64,000 nucleotides of DNA from JADJWR01 sp964509545 (GTDB taxonomy: Bacteria > Pseudomonadota > Gammaproteobacteria > Burkholderiales > Burkholderiaceae_F): the NCBI GenBank assembly GCA_964509545.1, contig CAZDXQ010000003.1, positions 1 through 64,000 of the forward strand. Direction: 5' to 3'. The translations under genes and the position numbers were made by a program. Numbering within the stretch: position 1 is the stretch's first letter; each line of letters begins with the position of its first letter. Under the pieces are notes generated by a model that was given only the letters and a program-made list of their open reading frames with translations, did no database searches and was not told the DNA's origin. This document shows, in pieces, positions 25,388-33,160 of this stretch.

Positions 25388-26542
25388 TCACGGCGCCGTC
25401 TCCGCAGCGCCGGGATCCATTCCCTGCGGCACCTCGATGGCCGTCGGCTCCACCGGGCGCGGCGCGCGGCCGGCAGCGAAGGCCTTCAGCTGATAGACGT
25501 AGGCCAGCACCTGCGCCACGGCGGTGTAAAGGGCGGCCGGGATCTCGTCGCCGATCTCCACGTGCCGATGCAGCGCGCGCGCCAGCGGCGGCGCTTCCAG
25601 TCGCGGCACGCCGTGGCTGCGGGCGATCTCGCGGATGCGCTCGGCCACCGCGTCGGCGCCCTTGGCCACGACCACCGGTGCGCGGCTGCGGCCGTCGGCG
25701 TACTTCAGCGCCACCGCATAGTGCGTCGGGTTGGTGACCACAACGTCGGCGGTCGGCACGGCGGCCATCATCCGCCTGCGCGCGACCTCCATCTGCATGC
25801 GACGGATGCGCGCCTTCAGGTGCGGATCGCCTTCGGTTTCCTTGGCCTCGCGCCGGACCTCCTCGAGCGTCATCTTCAGCTTCCTGTGGTGCTCGAACAG
25901 CTGGTACGGCACGTCGATGCCCGCCGACACCGCAAGCACCGCCACCAGCAGGCCCAGCGCGATCGCCAGCAGCATGCCGAAGTGCGCAAGGCTCACCGGC
26001 AGGCTTTCATGCGCCAGCCCGGCAAGGGCGTCGACCTGCTGCACGATGTAGGCAAAGCCCACCGCGCCGAGCAGGCCGGCGAGCAGCATCACCTTGACCA
26101 GCTCGACCAAGGCCCGCAGCGACAGCATGCGCTTGAAGCCCGAAAGCGGATTCAGGCGGCTGAACTTCGGCTCCACCTGCGACGGCACGAACAGCCAGCC
26201 GCCGACGGCCAACGGCGCCGCCACCGCCGCCGCCGCCATGGCGACGAACAGCGGCGCCAGGGCCAGTAATCCGCCGCCGGCCAGATCGGACAGCCGGGCC
26301 ACCATCCGCGACGGCTCCGACACGGCCCGCGCATCGAAGCTCAGACCGCTGGCAACGAGCTTCATGCCTGCGCCGGCCAGCGGCGAGGCCATGCCGATCA
26401 GCATCGCGGCGCCGACGCCGAGCACCAGCAGGTGCGCCAGGTCGCGCGAGCGCGCCACCTGGCCCTCCTTGCGTGCATCGGCCAGCCGCTTCGCGGTCGG
26501 CGGCAGGTTGCGTTCCTGCCCGGTGTCGTGCGTGTCAGCCAT
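25388..26542 (-). CDS. flhB: Flagellar type III export switch protein FlhB
   Basis: A 384-residue membrane protein. Four membrane segments precede a cytoplasmic domain with the autocleavage motif NPTH (VVVTNPTHYAVALKY), which controls the change from hook to filament export. The N-terminus (QERNLPPTAKRLADARKEGQ) is typical. It is the first gene of the operon and has a sigma28-type promoter 130 bp upstream. A second, short FlhB-like protein (FlhX) is encoded at 28746-29087. Confidence 0.97.
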   Translation of the reverse strand: MADTHDTGQERNLPPTAKRLADARKEGQVARSRDLAHLLVLGVGAAMLIGMASPLAGAGMKLVASGLSFDARAVSEPSRMVARLSDLAGGGLLALAPLFVAMAAAAVAAPLAVGGWLFVPSQVEPKFSRLNPLSGFKRMLSLRALVELVKVMLLAGLLGAVGFAYIVQQVDALAGLAHESLPVSLAHFGMLLAIALGLLVAVLAVSAGIDVPYQLFEHHRKLKMTLEEVRREAKETEGDPHLKARIRRMQMEVARRRMMAAVPTADVVVTNPTHYAVALKYADGRSRAPVVVAKGADAVAERIREIARSHGVPRLEAPPLARALHRHVEIGDEIPAALYTAVAQVLAYVYQLKAFAAGRAPRPVEPTAIEVPQGMDPGAAETAP

Positions 26543-26672
26543 CGGTTCGGCGCTTCATCGCCGCACCCCGCCGGCCCGCGCCGACGCGTGACCGCGGCGC
26601 GGACGACAGGCGGCGCTCTCGTCCTCCTCGTCGACGCCATTGTCCGCAGCCGCATTGAGGCTGAAGCGACGA

Positions 26673-26699
26673 ATATCGGCACGAGCCGCGGCCACTTTA
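26673..26699 (-). promoter_or_regulatory. FliA (sigma28) promoter before flhB
   Basis: On the minus strand TAAAGTGG (26699-26692), 11 bp, then GCCGATAT (26680-26673). This fits TAAAGTTT-N11-GCCGATAA in the key positions. The predicted start is near 26666, leaving a leader of about 120 nt before flhB. The rest of the 310-bp spacer with the divergent hypothetical gene shows no other clear signal. Confidence 0.8.
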
Positions 26700-26852
26700 G
26701 GGTGGGCGGGGTCGCGCCCAACCGCGTGGAAAGCGGGAATTGGACGGCGTTCACCTGCCAATTCGACGACCGCCCTCAAGAGACGGCGCGGCCGTCCGAT
26801 CAAGGGCTCATCGGCGGCAGCCAGCCGCCCCAGCACGCAGTCTCGAGGAACG

Positions 26853-27314
26853 ATGTCCCGATCCCGCTACATGCGCGGCCTGCTGGCCGGTTCGGCCGCA
26901 GACGTCGACCCGTTGCGCTCATCCGCCCGGACGGCGGAAGCGCAGGATGATGCCGCACCATCGGTCAGGCCGCGGCACGACGACCTGTTCGTCTGGTTCG
27001 AGGACAACCGCCAGCGCCGCATTGGCGACGGGCGTGGCGCTGCCGGCTTCCCCGAGTGCCTGCTGCCCTACGGCAGCGGCATCCGCGTGCTCGAACGGCG
27101 GTATGCCGAGGGGCACGTGCACCTGCTCGCCGCCGTGCGCATCCGCTGCGCCGAGCACCACTCCGAAACCGTGGCACGCATCTACACCGCCGCGCTCGCG
27201 CTCGGCACGATCGCCTGGATCGGGACCGGCGAGCAGTATCGCCGCGCCTGGACGCAGATGTATCCGCGCGCCGATCGTAGCGCCCGCGCCCGCCCGGCGG
27301 AACCCGCCGGCTGA
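26853..27314 (+). CDS. Hypothetical protein, 153 residues
   Basis: I do not recognise this protein. It is divergent from flhB and starts at ATG 26853 with GAGGA upstream; longer upstream starts have no ribosome site. The middle (DLFVWFEDNRQRRIGDGRG through IRVLERRYAEGHVHLLAAVRI) and the helical ETVARIYTAALALGTIAWIG look like a folded soluble domain, while the ends are Arg/Ala-rich. No signal peptide or membrane span is clear. It stands alone, with no obvious operon partner, so any flagellar link is only by position. Confidence 0.55.
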   Translation: MSRSRYMRGLLAGSAADVDPLRSSARTAEAQDDAAPSVRPRHDDLFVWFEDNRQRRIGDGRGAAGFPECLLPYGSGIRVLERRYAEGHVHLLAAVRIRCAEHHSETVARIYTAALALGTIAWIGTGEQYRRAWTQMYPRADRSARARPAEPAG

Positions 27315-27353
27315 AACGCGCCGCGCGCCGACGAATGGGCCGCGGCTGCCGCG

Positions 27354-27884
27354 CTATTTCGCGGCGACGATGACGCCGCAGGCCAGCCGCGGGCCGGAAT
27401 TGCCGGCCGGCTGGCTGGCGTAGTCGTCCGGGTCGCGGTGGACGACCACGCTGCGGCCGACCACGTCCGCTGCGCCGCTGCCCACGGCGAGCAGTTGGCT
27501 TTCCCAGCGCAGTTTCGCCGCACCGGCGCCGTCAGCCTTCAGGTTCGGCATGTCGCCGGCGTGCCTGTCGGCCTTGCCGTAATGCGCGTGCGGCTTGCCC
27601 GCGGGATTGAAATGGCCGCCCGCGCTCATCGCATCGGGGGCCGAACAGTCGCCCTTTTCATGCACGTGGAGGCCATGTTCAGCATTCGGTTTCAGGCCGG
27701 TGATGTCGGCGGTCACGACGACCTTGCCGCCGGCCTGCTCGAAGCGCACGCTGCCCGCGACCGTGTTGCCGGCGGTCGGCTTCAGCTGCGCCGTGGCGCT
27801 CGGGCCGCTCGAGGCAGCCTGCATCTGCGCACACGCGGAAAGCACTGCCGCGCCGGCAGCGACAAGAACTAAACGGAAGGCCAT
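27354..27884 (-). CDS. sodC: Copper/zinc superoxide dismutase lipoprotein
   Basis: A 176-residue periplasmic Cu/Zn superoxide dismutase. The signal peptide ends in a lipobox (AVLSACAQ), so Cys about 16 is probably lipidated. Metal ligands are visible in HGLHVHEKGDCS, GGHFNPAGKPHAHYG, RHAGDMPN and VVHRDPDDY, and the C-terminal CGVI holds the disulphide cysteine. The start ATG at 27884 gives the signal peptide; the longer upstream frame does not. It protects against superoxide from outside the cell and is not functionally tied to its flagellar neighbours. Confidence 0.96.
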   Translation of the reverse strand: MAFRLVLVAAGAAVLSACAQMQAASSGPSATAQLKPTAGNTVAGSVRFEQAGGKVVVTADITGLKPNAEHGLHVHEKGDCSAPDAMSAGGHFNPAGKPHAHYGKADRHAGDMPNLKADGAGAAKLRWESQLLAVGSGAADVVGRSVVVHRDPDDYASQPAGNSGPRLACGVIVAAK

Positions 27885-27999
27885 GATGGTGTCCCCCTGT
27901 GAAGACCGTTGTGGGCCGGAGCGGACCCGGGCGCAGTCTATCCGCGCCGCGCGGGGAAAACGACCGCCAGGGTCCGGCCGCCGCCACGGCGGCCGTCGG

Positions 28000-28755
28000 T
28001 CAGCGCACCGCGCCAGCCAGGCGACGCGACTCGGCGTCGAGGCGGTTGACATAGCGGGCCAGCATCAGCTGCGCCGCCGGGGCCATGCGGACGAACTCGC
28101 AGCCGCAGCGTCGGGCCCGCTCGTCGCGCGGCAGCGGATCGAGATGACGCACGCGCAGTGACACCGAGGTGCCACCGACGCCCGGCAGGTCGAGCTGGCA
28201 ATCCTCGATCACCGTGCCGGCGGCGACATCGAACCGCTCGGGATAAGTCAGCACGGCGACGCCGCTGATACTGATGTCGAGCACGCGCAGCGCCTCGAAC
28301 TGTCCCGAGGCGCCGATCGGCACGCGGCAGGTCGCCGGCTTGGCGAGCGGCGGGCGGACGCGGAAGGCTTCGCGCCGCTGCAGGCGGATCACCTGTGCCG
28401 GCACCGGCACGCTGAAGGCCGGCCTGTCGTCGTGCGTGCAGGCACGTGCGCCGGGAACGTCGAACTGCAGCTTGATCGAATCGACGAAGCCGACGAAGGT
28501 GACTTTCGGCGACGCCTGCAGCCGCCGCTGTGCCACCTCGACCGACAGGTTGTCGAACACGAGCCGGCCGCCCGCCTCATCGACTGCCAGCAGCGTCGTC
28601 ACGCCAAAGCCGGGATCGGCATTGAAGTAGGCGGTGACGAGAACGCAGGCATCACGCAGCGCGCGCAGCGCGCCGACGATCTCGGCGCGCGAGTACACCG
28701 TGTACTTCTCCAGCTCGGGCGAAGCCGGCTCCGGAAACGGCGAGGTCATGCCCAT
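28000..28755 (-). CDS. ycgR: Flagellar brake protein YcgR (PilZ domain)
   Basis: A 251-residue c-di-GMP receptor that slows the motor when c-di-GMP is high. The N-terminal YcgR domain is followed by a PilZ domain with both ligand motifs, RREAFR (RxxxR) and DISISG (D/NxSxxG). It is the last gene of the flaG-fliD operon. The ATG at 28755 overlaps the flhX stop; a second ATG two codons on (28749) overlaps it as ATGA and is the alternative start. It connects the c-di-GMP enzymes in this window to motility. Confidence 0.94.
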   Translation of the reverse strand: MGMTSPFPEPASPELEKYTVYSRAEIVGALRALRDACVLVTAYFNADPGFGVTTLLAVDEAGGRLVFDNLSVEVAQRRLQASPKVTFVGFVDSIKLQFDVPGARACTHDDRPAFSVPVPAQVIRLQRREAFRVRPPLAKPATCRVPIGASGQFEALRVLDISISGVAVLTYPERFDVAAGTVIEDCQLDLPGVGGTSVSLRVRHLDPLPRDERARRCGCEFVRMAPAAQLMLARYVNRLDAESRRLAGAVR

Positions 28756-29087
28756 GGCGAGTGGGTCAGGCTCTGCGGTTGCGCCCCAGGCGCGATCGGC
28801 GCATCACGATGCTCGAGCTTGTACACCCAGGCAAGGACCTCGGCCACCGCGACGTAGAGCGCCGGCGGGATCTGCTCGTCGAGATCGACTCGCATCAGCA
28901 ACGCGACCAGTTCGCGCGATTCGTGCACCGCCACGCCGGCCTCGCGCGCGCGGCGGATGATTTCATCGGCGAGCCACCATTGCCCCTTCGCCACCACGCG
29001 TGGCGCCCCGCCGACGCCGGTATCGGCCGCCGTGTAGGCGAGCGCTGCCGCGCGCGGCGGCGCGGACGTCTCAAGCGGCCGGCGCAT
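28746..29087 (-). CDS. flhX: FlhX, short FlhB-like cytoplasmic protein
   Basis: A 113-residue protein resembling only the C-terminal cytoplasmic domain of FlhB. Compare APRVVAKGQWWLADEIIRRAREAGVAV and DEQIPPALYVAVAEVLAWVYKLE here with VVVAKGADAVAERIREIARSHGV and IPAALYTAVAQVLAYVYQLK in FlhB. The NPTH cleavage site and all membrane segments are missing. Such FlhX proteins can partly replace the cleaved FlhB tail. The start at 29087 overlaps the preceding fliK-like gene by 17 bp. It is probably needed in export switching with that gene's product. Confidence 0.88.
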   Translation of the reverse strand: MRRPLETSAPPRAAALAYTAADTGVGGAPRVVAKGQWWLADEIIRRAREAGVAVHESRELVALLMRVDLDEQIPPALYVAVAEVLAWVYKLEHRDAPIAPGAQPQSLTHSPWA

Positions 29088-30177
29088 GCTCGTCCTCGTG
29101 CGCCGCGCAGCAGGCCAGCAGCGCGGCGGGCTGCAGGCCACGCGCCTGCAGGCGCGCCGCCAGTTCAGGCAGGGCGTCACGCCAAGGTTCAGGCGCAGCG
29201 GCCGCAATGGTCGCGGCCAACGTCGTCCTGGCCAGGCGCAGGCTGACGGTGACCGGGCCCCGCCGAGGTAGATCCAGCTTGAGCGTTGCGGTGAAGACCT
29301 GCGCCGCGTCGCCCGACCCGTCGCGCCGCGTGTCGGCGTCGATCGGCTCGCGGCCGAGGTCGAGTTCCATCGACACGCCATTCCACGGCGCGAGCGAAAA
29401 CGCCGCGGCATCCCGGCGCAGCAGCTCGAGCTGCGCCGTCGCCCGCTCGGCCAGCGTCAGTTCTGCCGGCGCGCGCGGCAACACCGGCGCCGGGCTCTCC
29501 TGCTCGCGCACGATGGCGCGCGCCATCTGCGCCTCGGCGAACACGCCGCTGTCGCGAACCGCCGACTGCAGCCGTGCCGCGGCAGCGGCGGTGTCGATCG
29601 AGTCGTCGAGCAGTGCCGGCCCCGGCAGCGGCAACCGCGCTGCCGGCGCATCGGCCATGCTGGCGCGCGGCCTGCCCGGCACCGATTGCACGGCGAGCCG
29701 CGCCGGCCAGTTCACCGCCGCGCGCACCGATGCCGCAGCCAGTGCGGTCAACGACGTCGGCGGAGGGCCGGTCTGCGCCACTTCGACGTCCGACACGGCT
29801 GCAGCCGACGACGCAGTCGGCGCGGCCTGCGCCATCAGCGATGACGAAGCCGCGGTGGTCGAGGCGGCCGGCCGGCCGGCGTTCATCGACGGCGCCCGTG
29901 CCAGCGCGGCGATCAGCGCCTCGCGCAGTTCAGCGGCAATGGCGAAGCGCAGCGGCCCGGCTTCCAGTCTCGCCGCACCGCCCGGCGACTGAACAAGCCT
30001 GATCGAGGAATAGCGGCCGGTCAGGGCTTGAAGTTCCCGCACCAGATCGGCGCGTCCGCCCTGCGCCGCCACCACGTCGATCGCCAGCCGCAGGTTCAGG
30101 GACGTGCGCTCGTGCCCGGCACCATCGGTGGCCGCGACGGGTCGTCGCAGGATGTTGGCCAGTGCGCCAGCATCCAT
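29071..30177 (-). CDS. FliK-like hook-length/export switch protein (second copy)
   Basis: A 368-residue Ala-rich protein. A disordered-looking first two thirds is followed by a C-terminal region (about 240-350) with LDLPRRGPVTVSLRLARTTL, which resembles the FliK C-terminal domain that contacts FlhB. A canonical fliK lies at 59228-60559, so this is a paralogue. Its overlap with flhX, an FlhB-tail homologue, suggests the two act together, possibly on cap or flagellin export. The assignment is by weak similarity and position. Confidence 0.7.
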   Translation of the reverse strand: MDAGALANILRRPVAATDGAGHERTSLNLRLAIDVVAAQGGRADLVRELQALTGRYSSIRLVQSPGGAARLEAGPLRFAIAAELREALIAALARAPSMNAGRPAASTTAASSSLMAQAAPTASSAAAVSDVEVAQTGPPPTSLTALAAASVRAAVNWPARLAVQSVPGRPRASMADAPAARLPLPGPALLDDSIDTAAAAARLQSAVRDSGVFAEAQMARAIVREQESPAPVLPRAPAELTLAERATAQLELLRRDAAAFSLAPWNGVSMELDLGREPIDADTRRDGSGDAAQVFTATLKLDLPRRGPVTVSLRLARTTLAATIAAAAPEPWRDALPELAARLQARGLQPAALLACCAAHEDEHAPAA

Positions 30178-30186
30178 CGCCGCCTC

Positions 30187-30546
30187 TCATCGCGCCGGCT
30201 TGGCGCGACGGGCAGCTGCGCGCGGCTGCGGCAGCAGCAGATGCTCCAGTTCGGCCAGCCAGGGCTCGGCCAGGCGCCGGATCTCGGCATCGTCGGCGAG
30301 GATGCTGCGCAGCAGGCGCATGCGGGTGCTCTGGTCGCTGCGACTGAGGCTGTGCACGCGTGCCGCCGCCTTCAGCTGGTTGACCTGCTTCAGGCAGTCC
30401 TTTTCCAGTTCGCGCACTTCCGCCCAGTCCTGCCTGTGGGCCGCGTCGACCATGGCCCGGCTGGTCACTGCGATCGACTCGTAGCGGTCGAGCAGGCTCG
30501 GCGCTGCCGCTCGCAGCGCGCGTCCGGCTGTTCTGGGATCGTCCAT
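30187..30546 (-). CDS. fliT: Flagellar chaperone FliT-like
   Basis: A 119-residue all-helical protein directly after fliS. FliT is the export chaperone of the cap protein FliD and, in enterics, also an FlhDC antagonist. No strong sequence motif is available; the call rests on size, helical pattern (LLDRYESIAVTSRAMVDAAHRQDW is FliT-like) and the order flaG-fliD-fliS-fliT. The ATG at 30546 is chosen because the longer frame would run through fliS. Confidence 0.8.
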   Translation of the reverse strand: MDDPRTAGRALRAAAPSLLDRYESIAVTSRAMVDAAHRQDWAEVRELEKDCLKQVNQLKAAARVHSLSRSDQSTRMRLLRSILADDAEIRRLAEPWLAELEHLLLPQPRAAARRAKPAR

Positions 30547-30559
30547 TGCCCGCTTTCGG

Positions 30560-31009
30560 TCAGACCGATACCGCAATGCGCTGGACGGGAGCCGCATCGG
30601 TCGCGGCAGTTGCGGACGGGCGACGTGCGGCCGGGTCGATCTGCGACCAGGCGCTGCGCAGCTCGCCAAGCAGGCGTTCGACCTCGTCCAACGCCGCGCG
30701 GTCGTTGCGCAGGTTGGCCTGAAGCAGCCGCATGTTGACGTAGTCATACAGCCGCGCCAGCTGCTGCGCCAGCGCCCCGCCGGCATTACGGTCGAGGCTG
30801 GCTTTCAGCCCCTCCTCGACGATGCGCACGGCCTTGCCGAGCGCGCGACCCTTGTCCGCGACCTGCCCGGCGGCGACGTGGGCGCGGGAGAGCCTCACCG
30901 CCTCGATGGCGCCGTCGAACAGCATCAGCACGAGCCGATGCGAATCCGCGGCAGCCACGCCGCTGTCGACGCCGACCTTCCGATACACCTGCGCTCCGTA
31001 TGCGTTCAC
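30560..31009 (-). CDS. fliS: Flagellin export chaperone FliS
   Basis: A 149-residue cytoplasmic chaperone that keeps flagellin unfolded before export. Typical features are the N-terminal YGAQVYRKV, the LVLMLFDGAIEAVRLS helix and LYDYVNMRLLQANLRND. The last about 20 residues are an Ala/Thr-rich extension. It lies 13 bp upstream of fliT in the flaG operon. Confidence 0.96.
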   Translation of the reverse strand: MNAYGAQVYRKVGVDSGVAAADSHRLVLMLFDGAIEAVRLSRAHVAAGQVADKGRALGKAVRIVEEGLKASLDRNAGGALAQQLARLYDYVNMRLLQANLRNDRAALDEVERLLGELRSAWSQIDPAARRPSATAATDAAPVQRIAVSV

Positions 31010-31120
31010 GACCGTTCTCCCTCGCGCCGACTCACCGCCTGTGCTATCGGCTGCGCGCGTCGCGGAATTGAGGCGAGGATGAAGCCGAAACCGTGCGCTA
31101 TTCGACGGCTACCCGGGCGA

Positions 31121-32494
31121 TCAGCCCTGCGTCGACGGCAGGCCGGCGAGCGCATTGGCCAGCGCATTGCTCTGCGACTGGCGGGAAGTCATCAGCGCGT
31201 CGAGCTGGCTGTACTGGCGGCGCAACCGCTCTTCGATCAGCACCAACCGCGCCTCCATCCGCTCCTGCTGCTGGTCGAGCACCCGGATCGAGGCGCGCAG
31301 GCCGTCCTGCCTGGCCTGCAGAAGTCCGGCCGGTTCGACGAAGGTCTTGACCTTGGCCCGCAGGCGCACGGCGAATCCCTGTTCGGCCTCGGTCTCGGAG
31401 GTCGCGGTGAACAGACGCGACAGCTTGGCCGGATCAGCCGCGGCGAGGCCCGCGATCTTCTCCTCGTCGAGCTTGAGCGTGCCGTCGACTGCGAAGCTGA
31501 TGCCCACTTCCGAAAGGCGGGAAAAATCCCCCACCGCGGCGGTCATGGTGCCGCGAACAAGGCTGCGCAGATCGCCCTGCATCCGGCGCAGCACGGATTC
31601 GCCGTTCAGGATCGCCGCGGTCTTCGTATTCGGGTCGTACTTGGTCAGCTCGGCGATCAGCTTGTCGACGTCGTTGTACGCCTTGACGAAGTCGTTGATC
31701 GAGGCGGCGACCTTCTCGCTGTCGGTCTCGACGAGCACTTCGCCGTCGACCGTGGTGCCGACAGGACTGCCCGCCGGCGGCGCCTTGGTCAGCGTCAGGG
31801 CCACGCCCTCGATCGCATCACGGACCACGTTCGACGCCGAGGTCAGCGCCAGGCCGTTGACGCTGAAGGAGGCATCCTGCGCCGCCTGCTGCTCGGCAAA
31901 GGCCAGCGCCGCCAGTCCGGCGTCGGTTTCGACCGTGAACGCGTTGGCAGCGCCCGTCTCCTTCGAGTTGAGCACCAGCCGCACCTGGCCGGCATCGCCG
32001 ACCAGCGAGGCGCGCACGCCGATGTTGGCGGCGTTGATCTCGTCGCGCAGTTCGGTCAGCGTCCCGGTGCCGGAATCGCCGACATTGAACGTGCCGAGCA
32101 CCTCGCTGCCGTCGGCGTTGCGGATCGTCACCGTGCCGCTGCCGATGTCGGTGCCCGCCGTGGCGATCCGCGCCGACGCCGTGGACTGCGCCCGCGCCAG
32201 CTGCGTCACCGACACCGCATAGCGGCCCGTGGCCGGTGTGCCGCTGACGACGGCGGCAACGCCTTCACCCGTCACCGTCGCCTTGCCTGCGGAAAAACTG
32301 GCGGCGCGGCTGAGCGTGTTTAACGCGGCGTCGAGCGCCGACAATGCGCCGCTGATGCGACCGAAGGCCGACAGCCTCGACTGGATCTGGGTCTCGCGCT
32401 TCTCCAGCCGATCGAGCGGCAGCCGCTCGACCTGCATCAGTTGCGAGACCAGACCGTTGACATCGATCATCCCGCCAACGACCCCGGTCACCAT
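31121..32494 (-). CDS. fliD: Flagellar filament cap protein FliD
   Basis: A 457-residue secreted cap protein that guides flagellin folding at the filament tip. It has the N-terminal GGMIDVNGLVSQLMQVERLPLDRL helix, a central region and a C-terminal coiled coil (QQQERMEARLVLIEERLRRQYSQLDALM). The ATG at 32494 is in a normal position 50 bp after flaG. It is exported by the type III system with FliT as chaperone. Confidence 0.97.
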   Translation of the reverse strand: MVTGVVGGMIDVNGLVSQLMQVERLPLDRLEKRETQIQSRLSAFGRISGALSALDAALNTLSRAASFSAGKATVTGEGVAAVVSGTPATGRYAVSVTQLARAQSTASARIATAGTDIGSGTVTIRNADGSEVLGTFNVGDSGTGTLTELRDEINAANIGVRASLVGDAGQVRLVLNSKETGAANAFTVETDAGLAALAFAEQQAAQDASFSVNGLALTSASNVVRDAIEGVALTLTKAPPAGSPVGTTVDGEVLVETDSEKVAASINDFVKAYNDVDKLIAELTKYDPNTKTAAILNGESVLRRMQGDLRSLVRGTMTAAVGDFSRLSEVGISFAVDGTLKLDEEKIAGLAAADPAKLSRLFTATSETEAEQGFAVRLRAKVKTFVEPAGLLQARQDGLRASIRVLDQQQERMEARLVLIEERLRRQYSQLDALMTSRQSQSNALANALAGLPSTQG

Positions 32495-32543
32495 GTTCGT
32501 GCCAACTCCTTCAGGTGCGCCGCCTGCGTCAAGGCGGCACGCA

Positions 32544-32885
32544 TCAAGCGCGCGCGAGCAGCAGCGTGCCCGCCGCCTTCTCGCTGCCCAGCAGCCGTGC
32601 GATCTCGACCATCTCCGGTGAAGGAATCTGGCGCAGCACTTCGCCGGTTTTCCGGTCGATCAATCTAACGATCACGCGACCGACGTCGTCGTTGAATTCG
32701 AAGGTCAATTCCCGCCCTTTTTCAGCGAGCGCCTGGTTGGCGCGCTCGATCGCCCGGCGCATCATGGCTTCCGAAATCGCCGGCGCCTCGGTCTTCGCAG
32801 CGGCGGGCGCGGCCTCGCCGGCGCGCGACACGGCCGCAGCGCGCGGGCGCGGCGGACCGTTCAGTGCGAGCGCATCGATGTCCAT
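32544..32885 (-). CDS. flaG: FlaG family protein
   Basis: A 113-residue protein. The C-terminal part (ELTFEFNDDVGRVIVRLIDRKTGEVLRQIPSPEMVEIARLL) is the FlaG signature. FlaG affects filament length in other species. It is the first gene of the flaG-fliD-fliS-fliT-fliK2-flhX-ycgR operon, with a sigma28 promoter 34 bp upstream. Confidence 0.93.
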   Translation of the reverse strand: MDIDALALNGPPRPRAAAVSRAGEAAPAAAKTEAPAISEAMMRRAIERANQALAEKGRELTFEFNDDVGRVIVRLIDRKTGEVLRQIPSPEMVEIARLLGSEKAAGTLLLARA

Positions 32886-32918
32886 GGCCGTGTCGGACGG
32901 GATTGACCGATTTCCTGC

Positions 32919-32945
32919 TTTTCGGCGCCTGCCGGATCGACTTTA
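32919..32945 (-). promoter_or_regulatory. FliA (sigma28) promoter of the flaG-fliD operon
   Basis: On the minus strand TAAAGTCG (32945-32938), 11 bp, GCCGAAAA (32926-32919). Predicted start near 32912 gives a leader of about 27 nt to flaG. The remaining part of this divergent spacer, up to 33160, shows no further clear signal. Confidence 0.8.
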
Positions 32946-33160
32946 GGCCGCGCTCGTCGCAGCCGGCCCGATGGATCGCCGCCCGTCGCCGTCCCGCGCC
33001 GCGCAAATGCCGCCCATAACCATGTTTATTCGGCCATTTCGTGCCGCACTTGAGCCCATAGGATCGGATCGTTGCGCTGCGCGGCGTCGTCTCGCCCGGC
33101 GTAGCCAATGCCACCTGCTCGTTCCGCCGGTCGTCGCCCAGGCGGACTTACGGAGACGCG

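Noticed and set aside
21310..25737. 1475-codon plus-strand open frame over flhF, flhA and flhB
   Set aside because: It is antisense to well-supported genes, is His/Arg/Gln-rich as expected for a shadow frame in GC-rich DNA, and has no domain.
27885..28052. N-terminal extension of SodC
   Set aside because: The extension overlaps ycgR, has no ribosome site, and the lipoprotein signal peptide starts at ATG 27884.
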